From: Platanthera guangdongensis
Lineage: Eukaryota > Streptophyta > Magnoliopsida > Asparagales > Orchidaceae
Direction: 5' to 3'
DNA: 64,000 nucleotides
Assembly: GCA_039583875.1 (NCBI GenBank)
Contig: CM077159.1
Span: forward strand, 104,617,287-104,681,286
Part shown: positions 31,051 to 42,788 of the stretch, in pieces
Layout: each line of letters begins with the position of its first letter
Position numbering within the stretch: position 1 is the first letter of the stretch
Position numbers and translations under genes: made by a program
The notes under the pieces: generated by a model
The model's database searches: none
What the model saw: only the letters and a program-made list of their open reading frames with translations
Told to the model about the DNA's origin: nothing

Positions 31051-31345
31051 ACTGCTGGGAAGCATGTTGATGTTATGAATGTTTTGGAAACTATGTTTTG
31101 ATGAATCATAGCTGATGTACATCACTTTTGGCTGATGTTTGTGATTGTGCCGAAATCAATCAATTCTGTCGTTTTGTTTGAGGTCTTATGTGGTTGATGT
31201 GCACAAGTGGAAGCTAGGGATGTTTGTTGTGTTGTCTGTTTGTTAGTGTGTGCGGAGGCTTGCGGTGTAAGCTTTGAGAATGTTGTGACTAATTGGCTGT
31301 GTGGAGTCAAATTTCGAGGACGAAATTATTTGAAGGGGGGAGGAT
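31051..31345 (+). other. 3' untranslated interior and polypurine tract of the gag-only element
   Basis: T/G-rich non-coding DNA, then TTTCGAGGACGAAATT, common before Tekay/Del 3' LTRs, then the polypurine tract GAAGGGGGGAGGAT at 31332-31345. Confidence 0.8.
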
Positions 31346-33496
31346 TGTAACACCCCGAAATCAAGAGAATCATTTTGAGCAAAATTGGGTTCAGGCATGG
31401 GTGACACGGCCTGGGACACGGGCATGTCAGTTGACACGGCCTGCGACACGGGCGTGTCGCAGGGCGTGTCGAGGTTGTCTCGACGATTGGACTTGGTGTC
31501 GACGATTTTCGCTCGACATCGTCGAGAGGGGGGCACACGGCCCAGGACACGGCCGTGTCGGATGCCGTGTCACATGCTCGACGAGTGTTAGTCGACGATC
31601 GTCGAGTATCGAGTTCCAGTGAGGACACGGCCTGTGACACGGGCGTGTCACAGGGCGTGTCAGTGGGCGTCAAATTCAGCTCGACGTCTCGGGTTAGGGC
31701 GTGTTTGCGGGACACGGGCGTGTCCTGGTGCACACGGCCATGACACGGGCGTGTCACACGGGCGTGTACTGGTTGGATTGAGTCGGTTGTCTGCCGCTTA
31801 GGGGGACACGGCCTGTGACACGGGCGTGTCACAGGGCGTGTCAGGCCGTGTTTTCGATTTTCTGGCCAGATCTGAGCCGTTTGTTTCCCTCTTCCTGGAT
31901 CCAGTGGCTGGCCTTTGTCCAGGTGTTGGGAAGGCCGAGAAATTGAAGATAAATCCAATTATCTTCTTCTCCTTCTTCTTCTTCATTTCCATCCAAGGGA
32001 GAAAGAAGAGAGGCCTAAGGGAGAGAGAAAGGAGGAGTCTTCCAGCTGCTGTAGGAGCTGCGGAGTGCGGAACGAAGATCCGAGAGCGGATTCGTGAAGG
32101 TAGAGCCGAGGCGGTGATTTCCATCCGGCTACTTCATGGCGCCGAAGCGATCTTCAAGGGTAACGATCTCCTTCTTGGACATCGAAGTCCTTTCTCTATA
32201 CATGTGCTTGGAATCCTCCACCAAGAGGTGGCTCGCGGAAGTGATTCCTTTGTTGTGTCTGCATTTAGAGCCGGAAATATGGAGTACGGCATATGCATGC
32301 TGTGTGAAGCCCATCTGGACCGGTAGTCTGGATTGGTGATGTTCATGGGTAAACCGGAGAAGACTCCGTGACTTTGATGATGTGCAAAACGGATTTCTGT
32401 TGTGCTGCATGTATGGATGTGCTGATTGTGAGGAGGCTTTGGTGAAGCTCCTGGTTATGAGATGATCAATTGGTAGCACGCCTGGGGAGCGCGTGATAAA
32501 CCCGGCCTGTTACACCACTAGGGTGGGTTGATCTAGTTAAGGAAGGGATCGATGGGCGGCAATGCTAGGGGAGCCGAGTTAAACCCGGGTTGCTGCACCA
32601 CATGGTGTGGGTCGATCGGATTAGGAGGGGGACCGATAGGTAGACATTGCCTGGGGAGCTTAGATAAACCCGGCTTGCTACACCACGGAGTGTGGGTCAG
32701 TCTGCTCTGTTTGTGATGCTGTGAGGATGGACCTCTGAGTGGCTTGGGCGAGATGTCGCCAGCCTGCGAGCTGGTGGACTAGGGCCGGTCAACCAACAAG
32801 TTAAAGCCTCGAGAGACAGCGGTGTACGACGGTGGATTCCGGTACGCCAAGAAGGTGCCCTGAGTGCACGGAGCGTTGGTGGACTCCAGCGTTTGTGATG
32901 TGGTGTGTTTGTTAGATAGTGAAAGAGAATGATCCTATGATATGATTTGGTGATGTTTGCTGATGCTTGATGAAAAAGGAAGCACTGTATACAGGGAAGG
33001 AACCACTGCCCCGGGTAGGGGGTAGGGTCGTTATAATGGGTCAGCAATGCTGACCGTTACTTTGTTTTCTTTGTTGGTTTGGATGATGATTTGCAGGTGC
33101 TACGGTTTGGAAAGAATAAGTGGATTGGCGAGCCTGGTGTTCTTAGGCCTTGACGGCTATGTGAAGAATCGTGTTTGGATTTCATGTGTGGCCGGCCTGC
33201 GCGCCGATGTACGAACTGGTTGTTATGAAAAGAGAAACTTGTAAGGCCATAAGGCCAGGGTGTGTAAGTTGTATACATTCCTGGTGTTGTATATATAAAT
33301 GAGGTGTTTATATAGTGGTGGACATTCTGGTTTGAGTTCATGCTAACAAGAAAAATGCTGCGCTAGAATGAAATGAGTTAAGGACACGCATAGATTTTGA
33401 TTTCCACACGTGATTCCTTCTCTTGTCTGTGCTTTATGGCGTGGGGCCCCGGCCGGACCCACTGTTATATGTCATGTGACAGGTGGGGGCGTTACA
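31346..33496 (+). repeat. 3' LTR of the gag-only element
   Basis: 2,151 bp, matching the 5' LTR except for a few substitutions and the loss of repeat units in the palindrome array (31400-31860). Confidence 0.92.
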
Positions 33497-36400
33497 TCGT
33501 ACGCCTCAACGCTTGGTGCACGAAGCGGACTCCTGCGTACTCTTGCCGGCTGGCGCACCGGACTTCTATTGGTGAAGTGCTAACCACACTTGCCGAGTCA
33601 ACGTATTGGCGTCGGTGCATCGACCCTCCAATACCGAAGACCCACCACCTTAATTTCCTTTCATGTTATGCACATGCAAATTAGCGTAATCAAGAATCGA
33701 GCCGAAGCTCCCCGGACCAACACGTCCGACTCAAGCAATCGAGCCGAAGCTCCCCGGACCCAAAGTCCGCCTTTTAACCATCCGAGCCGAAGCTCCTAAC
33801 CAACCTCTGGTGCCATCAGTGTTGTGGAGTGTGCAACCCTAATTACTAGTTACTCTTTTCAGCTTGTTAAACAGTTTGCGTTAACCTAGGACTGCCCCCA
33901 GTATTCCCTGTGAAGGGCTCTCAAGGGGCACTAGGAACTATGTTGGGATTACGCCCAGCGTTCCCTTTCGCAAGGTACTTATTTTATTATTGGTTGATTC
34001 CCTTACCCTTTATTTTCTCTTATTTCGATATGCTAACCCTAGGGTAATTTGACTCCAACTCTCCTTAGGTAGGACGATCTTTCGTCGGACCCGAACGCCT
34101 ATAAACCCTAGTCAAAACCACATCCTACTCACTCATCTTTCATAGATGCAGCCCCTTCCACTTGTCCTTACAGCAAACCAATCAAGACTCATCAAATGTG
34201 CCCTAATTCATGTCCCAACTGATTTTCTGCAGTTTTACTAAATGCAGGCCACTTAAGCTATATGACCCGTAGAAAGGGAAGTATGTCATATGTTCATCCA
34301 ATGCTCATGTAAAAATTATTAGAAGTTCATATGGGCATATGCAGACTGAATCCACAATTTTCTAATTTTTATGATTTAAATACTAATTTATTTATTTATT
34401 TTAAAAACCAAAAGTTCCAAGGTTGAACAGGAAGTACAAGATTTAAGCAATATAATGCTCCACTAAAATTATGATAAATGTAAGATGGGTAATCATCTAA
34501 AAAGCCAGAAGTTCCAAATTTTTCCAGCAAGATTTTAGCCCTTAAATTGTATTTTCAATTTATTCCAAATAATTCATAAAAAAGGGATGTACAATGAAAA
34601 TACTTCCAACAATTCAGAGAAAATTCCAGGATGATGGTAAGGGCCTATGGAACCTCTAAACTTTCATAATTTTATTGAAAGAATTATTGCCCAAACTAAT
34701 TAATTAACCTATTCTCAAAAATATGGCCTTGTAAAGAAAGTTCTGAAAACAGACCTCTAAAAATTATAAATAAATTCATACAAGTATCTTGGGGCATAAA
34801 TACCTCAAAACCTAAGTGTCATGATTTTTAATCAGATATATCAACCATAATGAATTTTTCTTACCAAAGCCCATTTCTGAAATTAATGAAGGAAGTACCA
34901 AATAAAGTTAATTGTAAATTGTGATAAAATTCAGAGGTGATCAACTAGAACTATAATAACCTCTGACCAAGTTTCATCATGTTTTAAAGCACATAACATC
35001 CTTAATAAAATTAAACATCATTTTGGGCCTTTTGGTAATTAACAAATGAAGTACTACCAATTTTAATCAAAATTCCTCAAGTAAATTATCAGAGATCCAA
35101 AACACCCTAATCCCCTCACTACCCAAATTTGGTTAAGTTTCAAGGTGTTTAGCTAACCTAAACCTACACTATAAGTTTTAGGACCTAAGCTAGAGTTAGG
35201 GTTTTGGGGGCCCAACCATTTTCACAATTTGCTAATATTTTTACCAGAGGGTTTTATATATCCTAGGAACCTCCTTGCAAAATTTGGAGTTCACCCAAGG
35301 TGTTTAGGACTCATACCCTTCACAAGCCCAAAAGGTCCCTCCTTAGGGTTTGACCGAGAAACTTAGGGCAAATCTATTCCTCCCTACCCCATATTCCATG
35401 GGGAGGTGATAAGTGCTATAACAAACCAGTGGCCCAAATTTCAGCCTCTGTTGAGGTGATTTGGTCACTCAAAACCAAAAGTGCAACTTTTGACCAAAAT
35501 GCCCTTTTTAAGGTATAGCTAGGGTTGGGTCAAAACCTATTCAAAACACATCCAACTTAAATGAAATTTTATACAGATACCTAAAATGAACCCAGGGACC
35601 ACTCGCCAAAATTTGGGAGGGTTTGGAGGTGTTTAGGGCACCTATTTAATTTATCTAATAATTATTAAATATTTACAAAAACTATAGAAATATTTTCTCC
35701 AAAAATTCCCATTTTTGGGCAGGCCCTAGGTATGTCTAAGATAGACTCTCTGCCAAAATTTCAGCTAATTTGGGCTAGGGGTGAAGAGTGGGCACTCAAT
35801 TTAGTAACTGCCTAGCCCTAAGGGTATGTCCCACCAAAATGGGTGCCCTGGTCAAACCAGAAGCCTAAATGGGTTAAAACCAATTTTAGAATAAAGTAGA
35901 CAGGAAGGGCTACAATTCATGTGTTGATCATTTTCCCATACAGAGCCTCTAACTATTTTTAAAAATTTAAAACATTAAATGCCTAAAGTGTGACAAAAAT
36001 GCATTATTATGAATTAATTCCTATAGTTTGAAATCGGGCCCGCACGCATCTTGAAGCAAAAGGGACGGGATCCCTTCATCTTCTTCCTTGAGCCGACGGC
36101 CAGGATTCACCCCGCCTGGAGCCACTTCCAAGCGCCACTGCCGGCGATCCAGCCCCTTCCCCGGCCGGCCACCGCCACCAACACCTCCGTTGAGGTGGTG
36201 GCTATCGTCAGGCGGCGGCTCCGCCGCCGGAGAGGCATTTTCCGGCGGATAAAGCAAGAGATTTTCTTGCCGAAACCAGGAAAAATCCCGGATTGAATCG
36301 GGTTCAATTGAGCCCGAAACTCAAGCCTAATGATTCCTAGGATCTACCCGCGGGTTAAGGAGAGGAGGAGGACCTTCCTGGCGGCCTGGATGCGAGAGGA

Positions 36401-36949
36401 GCGGCGGGATGCCATTGACGACGGCGGCGGCGCTCGGCTTCTGCAACTGCACAGTGGAATGACTCGTCTCCTCCAGGTAAACGCTCTAAAATGATCCCCT
36501 CGGCTCCCTGAAGGTGTTTAAATGGCAAATGGGGGAGAGGGGAGGCTGGTTCTTCAATGGCCATTAACACCATTAATGGTGTGGCTCGGGTTGTGTGGAG
36601 GGGGGCTGAACCCACCCCTTAGTGGCCAGGAAACGGCTGGAATCAACTCCTCTCTCCTAGAGGAGTTGATTGCAACCATAATGGGTGGCTGTTAGTCTCC
36701 CTTGGCCGGCCTCTCACTTCCCCCTTCTTCTTCCTTATTTTCTCTCTCCTCCATTATAAGGGAGAGGAGCTCCTTTCTCTCTCCTAGTCACCCCTGGTTG
36801 ACTAGTCAGCCTAAATGCAGCCCACTAGATTATGATGGTCATGGGAATGGGTTTAGCCTAAGGGAGAAGTGGCTTGGGCTTGGGTTAGCCCCTTTTTGGG
36901 CTAAGTTTAACTTGACCCAAATGAGAGTTGACTTGGTCAATTTGACCAT

Positions 36950-37540
36950 CTGAGTTGACCCCAATGGATCCATGGTGACCCATTGGACTCCCTTAAGGTC
37001 TAGGAAGACTTGAGTAGGGTTGGTTGGGCATCTTGGGGGTCACATGCCCCTTGGTAAGGGCACTTTGACCATTTTAGGGCTAGAGTTGACTTGGGTCAAC
37101 ATAACCATTTGGGTTGACCCCATTGGGTCCTTGGTGACCCATTGGCCTCCCCTAAGGTCTAGGAAGGGTTATGTAGGGTTACCCTGCACTTTGGAGGTCA
37201 CATACCCTTAGTAAGGGTACTTTGACCAGATTAGGAGCTTGAGTTGACTTGGGTCAACCTGGCCTCTAGGGCTGACCCCAATGTGTCCTTAGTGACCCAT
37301 TGACCTCACTTTAGGGTTAGGAGGGCATAGGTGGGGTCCTCTAGGCTAGGAGTAGGTCAGTTGACCCTAAGTAGGCTAGTTTGACCCATTTAGGGCTAGG
37401 GTTGACCTTGGTCAACTGGGCCTCTTGGGTTGACCCTAATGGGTCCTTTTTGCTCTAATGGGCCTCCAAGGTATTAGGGGTGTTGTGGTAGGGTCTTGGG
37501 GCCATGGTGAAGCCCCATTGTCATTCTAAACCATTGTTCA
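36950..37540. repeat. About 158-bp degenerate tandem repeats rich in TTGACC/GGTCAA, Tekay 3' LTR
   Basis: Units start at about 36954, 37113, 37271 and 37429, each with GTTGACCCCAATGGGTCC-like openings and an internal TTGACTTGGGTCAAC palindrome. TTGAC(C/T) is the W-box core bound by WRKY factors. The block lies near the start of U3 in element orientation. The other LTR has it at about 47320-47910. Confidence 0.8.
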
Positions 37541-37680
37541 AAATTCTACTATTAGCAGACCATGGTGATCCTCACCTTGGCCTCCTATCTCTTGGCCCAT
37601 TTCTGGCTTTCTAGGGTTTGTCATGACCTAGTCATGGCCAAAACCACTCTTAGGGGTCTAGTTGGAAATGGGATGTTACA

Positions 37681-37948
37681 AATCCCAATAAACAAAACAA
37701 AGATTTCGTCCTCGAAATCAAGGTTGAGCCTACGGGTCTTACTACCGAAGGAAAGAGTCTTGTAACATCCCATTATGACACCTTGTTTGTTAAATTAGAT
37801 TCTACGGGAAAACTTAGATCTAAGACCCTTTCGCCCAATCGGCAAACCAAAATCCCAATAAACAAGGGTAAGCCCCCAATAAACAAAAGATAAGCCTCTA
37901 TCTGCCTAGAGCAGCCCTTAGTATACTTAAAGCAGGAAAAAAAATAAA
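37681..37948 (-). other. 3' untranslated interior of the Tekay element
   Basis: Non-coding between the pol stop (37949-37951) and the 3' LTR. It includes the minus-strand word TTTCGAGGACGAAAT shared with the gag-only element. The bases beside the LTR (TTTATTGGGATT) make a poor polypurine tract. Confidence 0.65.
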
Positions 37949-40900
37949 TTAACATCTTGAGGGGTCTGAGAGGTATACCTGACTGAATAGCTCGGGGTAT
38001 CTTTGTCGCATCAGGTCCTGTGGCTCCCAGGTATGCTCCTCCTAGCCGTGGTTCCTCCACAGGACCTTGACTAGTGGGACCTTCTTGCGTCGCAAGACCC
38101 GCACTCCTCGGTCGTCGATCCTCACAGGCTCCAAACGAACCGACCGGTCTGAAGCTACCGGCCCTTCGGTGGTCAAAATCTGCTGCTCCGGGCGTAGCAG
38201 AGCCCTCCTCAAGGAAGAAATATGGAAGACATCGTGCAGCGCTTCCAGCTCTGGTGGTAACTCCAGCCGGTAGGCTAGGGGTCCGATCCGCTCCAGGATC
38301 CTATAAGGGCCCATGTACCTAGGGCTGAGCTTCTTCCTCCGACCACGCACCCGCGAGACTCCATGCATGGGCCGGATCTTCAGAAACACCCGGTCCCCCA
38401 CCTAGAACTCCACCTGCCGATGCCGGGCGTCATAATACTTAGCATGTCTACTCTGTGCCTCGAGCATCCTGTCCCTGATCAGCCTCACCTGTGCCTCGGT
38501 GTCTTCAACAAACTCTGACCCCAACACTTTCGGATCTTCGTTCTGCACCCAAGAAAGCGGGGTCCGGCATCTCCTCCCGTACAAGGCTTCGTAAGGCGCC
38601 ATCCTGATGCTGGACTGGTGGCTGTTGTTATAGGAGAACTCGACAAGGGGTAAGAGTTTCTCCCACGGTTCCCCGCGGTCCAAGATGCATAGCCTCAAAA
38701 GGTCCTCCAGCGTCCGGTTGGTGCGTTCTGTCTGCCCGTCTGTCTGGGGGTGGAATGCAGTGCTGAAGGTCAACCGCGTGCCTAAGTAAGCTTGCACGGA
38801 TCTCCACTCCCTGGAGGTGAACCGGCCATCCCGATCCGACACTATCGTCCTGGGCATGCCATGATAACGAATGAATTGTTCTACAAACTTCCGCACCAGT
38901 ACTCCTACAGAATCATCCTTCCTGATCGGTATAAATCGAGCCACCTTGGTCAACCGATCAACGATTACCCAAATCGAGTCATTCCCTGTCCGAGACCGGG
39001 GAAGCCCATGTATGAAGTCCATGGCTATGTCATCAAACTTCCACTCCGGCACCGGGAGTGGCTGCAATAGTCCTGCGGGGTTCCTGCACTCCGCCTTCAC
39101 TAGCTGACATGCCTCACAATGGGTCACGAAGTGTGAGACATCCTTCTTCATGCCCGGCCAGTACATCGTCTTCTTCAAATCAGCCGTCATCTTTGTGATC
39201 CCTGGGTGTACAGAATACCGGCTGCTGTGCGCCTCCGTCATAATATCCTCCCGGATCTGGCCTCCCTCCGGTATATACACCCGTCCTCTGAAGCACACCA
39301 GGTCGTCCCTCAGTGTGTAGTCTCCTGCAGTGCCTGCCTCCAGAGCTCGGAAGATGGGTTCCAACTTGGCATCCTGCCTCTGTCCCTCTCTGACCCGGTC
39401 TCTGATGTCATCGGTAACGCCTATCGCGGCCAAGTACTCCTCATAGAGCTCATGATCTTCAGACGATACCGGAGTAATGTGCATGTCCTCTAGTCTCTGC
39501 AGCAGCTTCATAGACATCAGCTGAGGCTCTGCTCCTGCTGTGGCAGCCCTCCTACTCAGTGCATCCGCTACCACGTTCGCCTTTCCCGGGTGGTAATGCA
39601 TCTCATACTGATAGTCAGAAAGGAACTCCACCCACCGCCTCTGCCTGATGTTTAGTTCCTTCTGCGTGTCCACGTACTTAAGGTTCTTATGATCGGAGTA
39701 TATGTCACAGTGGACTCCATAAAGGTAGTGCCGCCATATTTTTAGTGCGAATATAACTGCTCCCATCTCCAGGTCGTGCACTGGGTAGTTATTCTCATGG
39801 GTCTTCAGCTGGCGGGAAGCATAAGCTATGACGTGTCCGTTCTGCATCAGTACTGCTCCCATCCCCTGATATGATGCGTCGGTGTAGACCTGAAATCCCT
39901 CCCTCCCCGAGGGGAGAGTAAGAATGGGAGCCGAGGTCAGCCGATCCTTCAGCTCCTGGAAAGCTGTCTGGCACTGCGGGGTCCACACGAACGGTACCTC
40001 CTTCTTCGTCAAGGATGTGAGCGGGAGGGCGATTCGAGAGAATCCCTCCACGAACTTCCGATAGTAACCGGCAAGTCCTAGAAAACTCCGTATATCAGTG
40101 GCTGTTTTCAGCTGCGGCCACTCCGAAATAGCTCGAATCTTTGCCGGATCCACTGCCAGCCCGGCTCCGCTGATAATATGGCCTAAGAAAGCCACCTCCT
40201 TCAGCCAGAACTGACACTTACTGAACTTCGCATAAAGGCGATGCTCCCGCAGTCTTTCCAAGGTCAGTGCCAGATGTCGTGTGTGCTCCTCCTCCGTCTT
40301 AGAATAGATAAGGATGTCGTCTATGAACACTATGACGAACACATCCAAATAGGCCTCGAAGACCCGGTTCATGAGGCTCATAAACGCCGACGGAGCATTC
40401 GTGAGCCCGAAGGGCATCACGATGAACTCATACAATCCATATCGGCTACTAAAGGCTGTCTTCAGAATATCCTCCTCCTGGATCCGCAGCTGGTAGTAGC
40501 CTGATCTCAAGTCCAGCTTCGAAAAATAATGGGCTCCCTCCAGCTGATCGAACAACTCGTCTATCCTGGGGAGCGGATAGGTATTTCGGACGGTCAGCCT
40601 GTTTAGTGCTCGATAGTCGATGCACAGGCGTAAAGTGCCGTCCTTCTTCTTCACGAATAGGACAGGAGCTCCCCATGATGAGGAGCTCGGCCTAACAAAT
40701 CCTGCTTCCACCAGCTCCTGCAACTGTGTCCGAAACTCCGCCAACTCCTTTGGGGCCATCCGATAAGGGGCCTTGGATACCGGCTTAGCCCCTGGTACCA
40801 ACTGAATCTGGAAGTCCTTCTCCCTATGCGGAGGTAGTCCTGGCAGCATATCCGGAAAAATATCGGCGTTGTCACGAACCACCGGAATGTTAGCAATCAG

Positions 40901-41358
40901 GTCCTTCTCCTCAGTCATCTCGAATAATACTTGATATATCTCGTCCCCTTGCATATGAGCCTTAACAGCCTGAATAGATGAAAGCAGGTGACGGGAGACC
41001 GGTGTAGTACCTTCGAACGTCGCATAAGTATCGCCGTGGCTCAGCACGACCCTCCTTGCCGGGCAATCAATCTGGGCATGGTTCCAGACAAGCCATGTCA
41101 TGCCCAAGACGAGGTCGAAGTCTGGCATCCTCAGGATCGTTGCCGGGGCCTCGAGTGTCAACCCGTCTATGGTAACCTCCAGGAGGCACTTTTCTGTGGA
41201 CTGGATCTCCATCCCATTGGGGAGGCGCACCCTCCTGGGTAGTCCCGTATAACATCGAATCTGATCCAGGTCCTTGACGAAATCCTCCGACACAAAGTTG
41301 TGCGATGCCCCCGTGTCGAACAGGGTATGGGCAAGTTTGCCGCACACCATCACCATTC
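37949..41358 (-). pseudogene. pol of the Tekay element with chromodomain, two in-frame TAG codons
   Basis: Exon 2 of the predicted gag-pol frame. Order: aspartic protease ([11 protein letters not shown]), RT ([27 protein letters not shown], catalytic [10 protein letters not shown]), RNase H ([29 protein letters not shown]), integrase (zinc finger [36 protein letters not shown]), then the GDRVFLKIRPM linker and a chromodomain (VPLVKVLWRNHG, HTWEPQDL). A TAG at about 38402 replaces a CAG-type codon in the F-Q-V-G-D junction. A second TAG near 38041 falls inside the chromodomain. Otherwise the 984-codon main part is open. The chromodomain probably guides integration to marked chromatin. Confidence 0.92.
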
Positions 41359-41474
41359 CTAAATCAGTTTGAAAGAAACTCTAGTGTAAGGTTTTCTAAC
41401 CTAGGTCGTTTAGTAGTTCTATTAACACTTAATATGAGTAATGAATGAAACCAAAATTAAGATTACTCTCATAC
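41359..41474 (-). other. Predicted 116-bp intron between gag and pol of the Tekay element
   Basis: On the minus strand GCAG/GTATGAG opens and TGATTTAG/GAATGG closes an AT-rich 116-bp segment. Removing it joins gag codon phase 1 to pol (split Gly codon G/GA, then the ATG of pol) with no frame change, and restores the usual uninterrupted Tekay gag-protease linker just before LFDTG. If retained, gag ends at a stop at 41422-41424 inside the segment after about 17 extra residues. It contains several stops and no gag/pol similarity. Size, AT content and borders fit a plant spliceosomal intron. Confidence 0.8.
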
Positions 41475-42537
41475 CTGCAATAACCCTGTCCGGGTTCCGG
41501 GGCTGTGCTAAGTCCAAAGCGTAAATCTGCTCCCCATTCTGCCTGCGGTCGCCTCCCTGGTAACCACGTCCTCGGCCGCGTCCTCGGCCTCCGAAATGCT
41601 GGGCCGGTGGGCCACCCCGTGGTGCTGGAGGTGGTGCCCCCCTCATAGGGCAGTCTCTCCGGAGATGTCCCACCTGGTGACAATGGAAGCACTCTGGCGG
41701 GGGATACGCCATACCCCGGGGTCTCTGCATCTCCTGGATCCGGAGAGGTTGAGGGGCCAAAACCACCTGCTCTCTCGGCTCCTGCCTCAACTCCTGACGA
41801 GGCTGCTCCTCTGCCCTCCTTCCATCTGGTATGGTGCCTCGCCGCTGATCATTGCGGGCCCTCCGGCCCTGGTCCTCCGCTTGCTGTTTCCGGCCCCGAG
41901 TGGTGTGCCAGTCGGCCTCAATCCTCTTCGCCATCTCCAAAATCCGGGAGATGGGCCCGTCAGAGACAAAAAGCAAGGCCTCCCTCAACTCCTCTTTTAG
42001 GCCCTTATAAAATCTCTTGACGTAACCTGCTTCGTCCAGCTGATAGGAGCCCGCATATCGGGCCAAATGATCGAACTCTCGGTGGTACTCCACCACCGTC
42101 CTGGTGCCCTGCCTCAGCTGCAAGAACCGCTCCTCCAACTCGTCCCTGGCCGACTGAGGAACAAAGTGTTCCAGCAGCGTGGCCCTGAATTCTTCCCAAG
42201 TGATTTCTGCAATCTCCCTATCAGCAAAGGTCGTGTCCAACAGCGTCTTCCACCACCGCTTAGCATGTGACTCCAAGCAAGATACCACTAGGGCCACCCT
42301 CTCCTCCCAAGGGCATCGTATCCCAGTCAACATCTTGTACATAACATCCAGCCACTCCTCTGTCCGTACTGCCGACTCTGTCCCTAAGTATGATGGGGGA
42401 GAGAGTCCTCGGAAGGTGCTCATCCAGTTGGCCCCTGGGTTTGGCTGCTGGGCTGGAGCTTGCTGAGCCCGGAAAGCCTCAAGGATAGCTGTAAGGGTCT
42501 GCCCCATGTCTGACTGGAGGAAAGGTGTGGGGACCAT
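41475..42537 (-). CDS. gag of the Tekay element
   Basis: The first ATG in frame is at 42535-42537 (MVPTPFLQSDMGQ); the frame is open for another 23 codons upstream, up to a TAG, without an ATG. The capsid domain has WLDVMYKMLTGIRCPWEERV, KRWWKTLLD, ITWEEFRATLLEHF and RYAGSY; an Arg/Gln-rich linker follows, then CCHC knuckle CFHCHQVGHLRRDC and an RGRGRGRGY box. No stop before the predicted intron. It packages the RNA and forms the particle. The upstream AT-to-CAG stretch (CTACTAATG...TTTTGCAG) looks like a splice acceptor, so the true start may lie in a leader exon. Confidence 0.85.
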
Positions 42538-42776
42538 GGGAGGTGGTGCAATGTCTGGAGTCTGCTGAGCTCCTCCTTGTGGGGTGGGCTGAGCTGGGGG
42601 CTGCAAAACGAACTACATTAGTAGGTAATCGACTCAATGCCTAATGAGAGTGGACAATTTACATGTGATTCCCCCCATATGGGCACACCACTGCTTCCGC
42701 TGCTTAGTTTGTCCCCAAACTAAACCCGCGCGGGGGTGACCCAGGGTTGTGGACGGCTACTTTTCGATCGAGGTCT
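42538..42776 (-). other. Leader of the Tekay element
   Basis: Untranslated region between the PBS and gag. A CTACTAAT branch-like word and TTTTGCAG at about 42601-42625 (minus) resemble a 3' splice site. Confidence 0.5.
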
Positions 42777-42788
42777 GCTCTGATACCA
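42777..42788 (-). other. Primer-binding site of the Tekay element
   Basis: Minus strand TGGTATCAGAGC, exact initiator-Met tRNA complement, two bases after the 5' LTR end. Confidence 0.93.

Larger units (their letters stand above)
27447..33496 (+). mobile_element. Gag-only, non-autonomous gypsy LTR element (TR-GAG type)
   Basis: 6,050-bp element inserted in the Tekay LTR with TSD TCGTA (27442-27446 and 33497-33501). LTRs are at 27447-29734 and 31346-33496, both TGTAACACC..GCGTTACA. The 1.6-kb interior holds a PBS, one gag gene with a CCHC knuckle, and a polypurine tract, but no protease, RT or integrase. Such gag-only elements have been named TR-GAG in plants; they need enzymes from an autonomous relative. 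The TGTAACACC start and gag type suggest a Tekay/Del-like helper. Confidence 0.92.
26369..37680 (-). repeat. 3' LTR of the Tekay element, interrupted at 27447-33501
   Basis: The LTR consists of 26369-27446 and 33502-37680. The join is exact when the 6,050-bp element and one TCGTA copy are removed, giving the uninterrupted sequence around 43864 of the other LTR. Three short repeats of the type CGAGCCGAAGCTCC occur at about 33697-33800. Most of the rest is non-coding and AT-rich; short frames around 36021-36300 are present in both LTRs but show no protein motif. A TATATAAAA box on the minus strand near 35249-35262 is a candidate promoter. Confidence 0.93.

Noticed and set aside
36021..36307. 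Open frames in the Tekay LTRs (also 46391-46677)
   Set aside because: Pro/Arg-rich, GC-driven frames on both strands without family motifs; conserved only because the two LTRs are recent copies.
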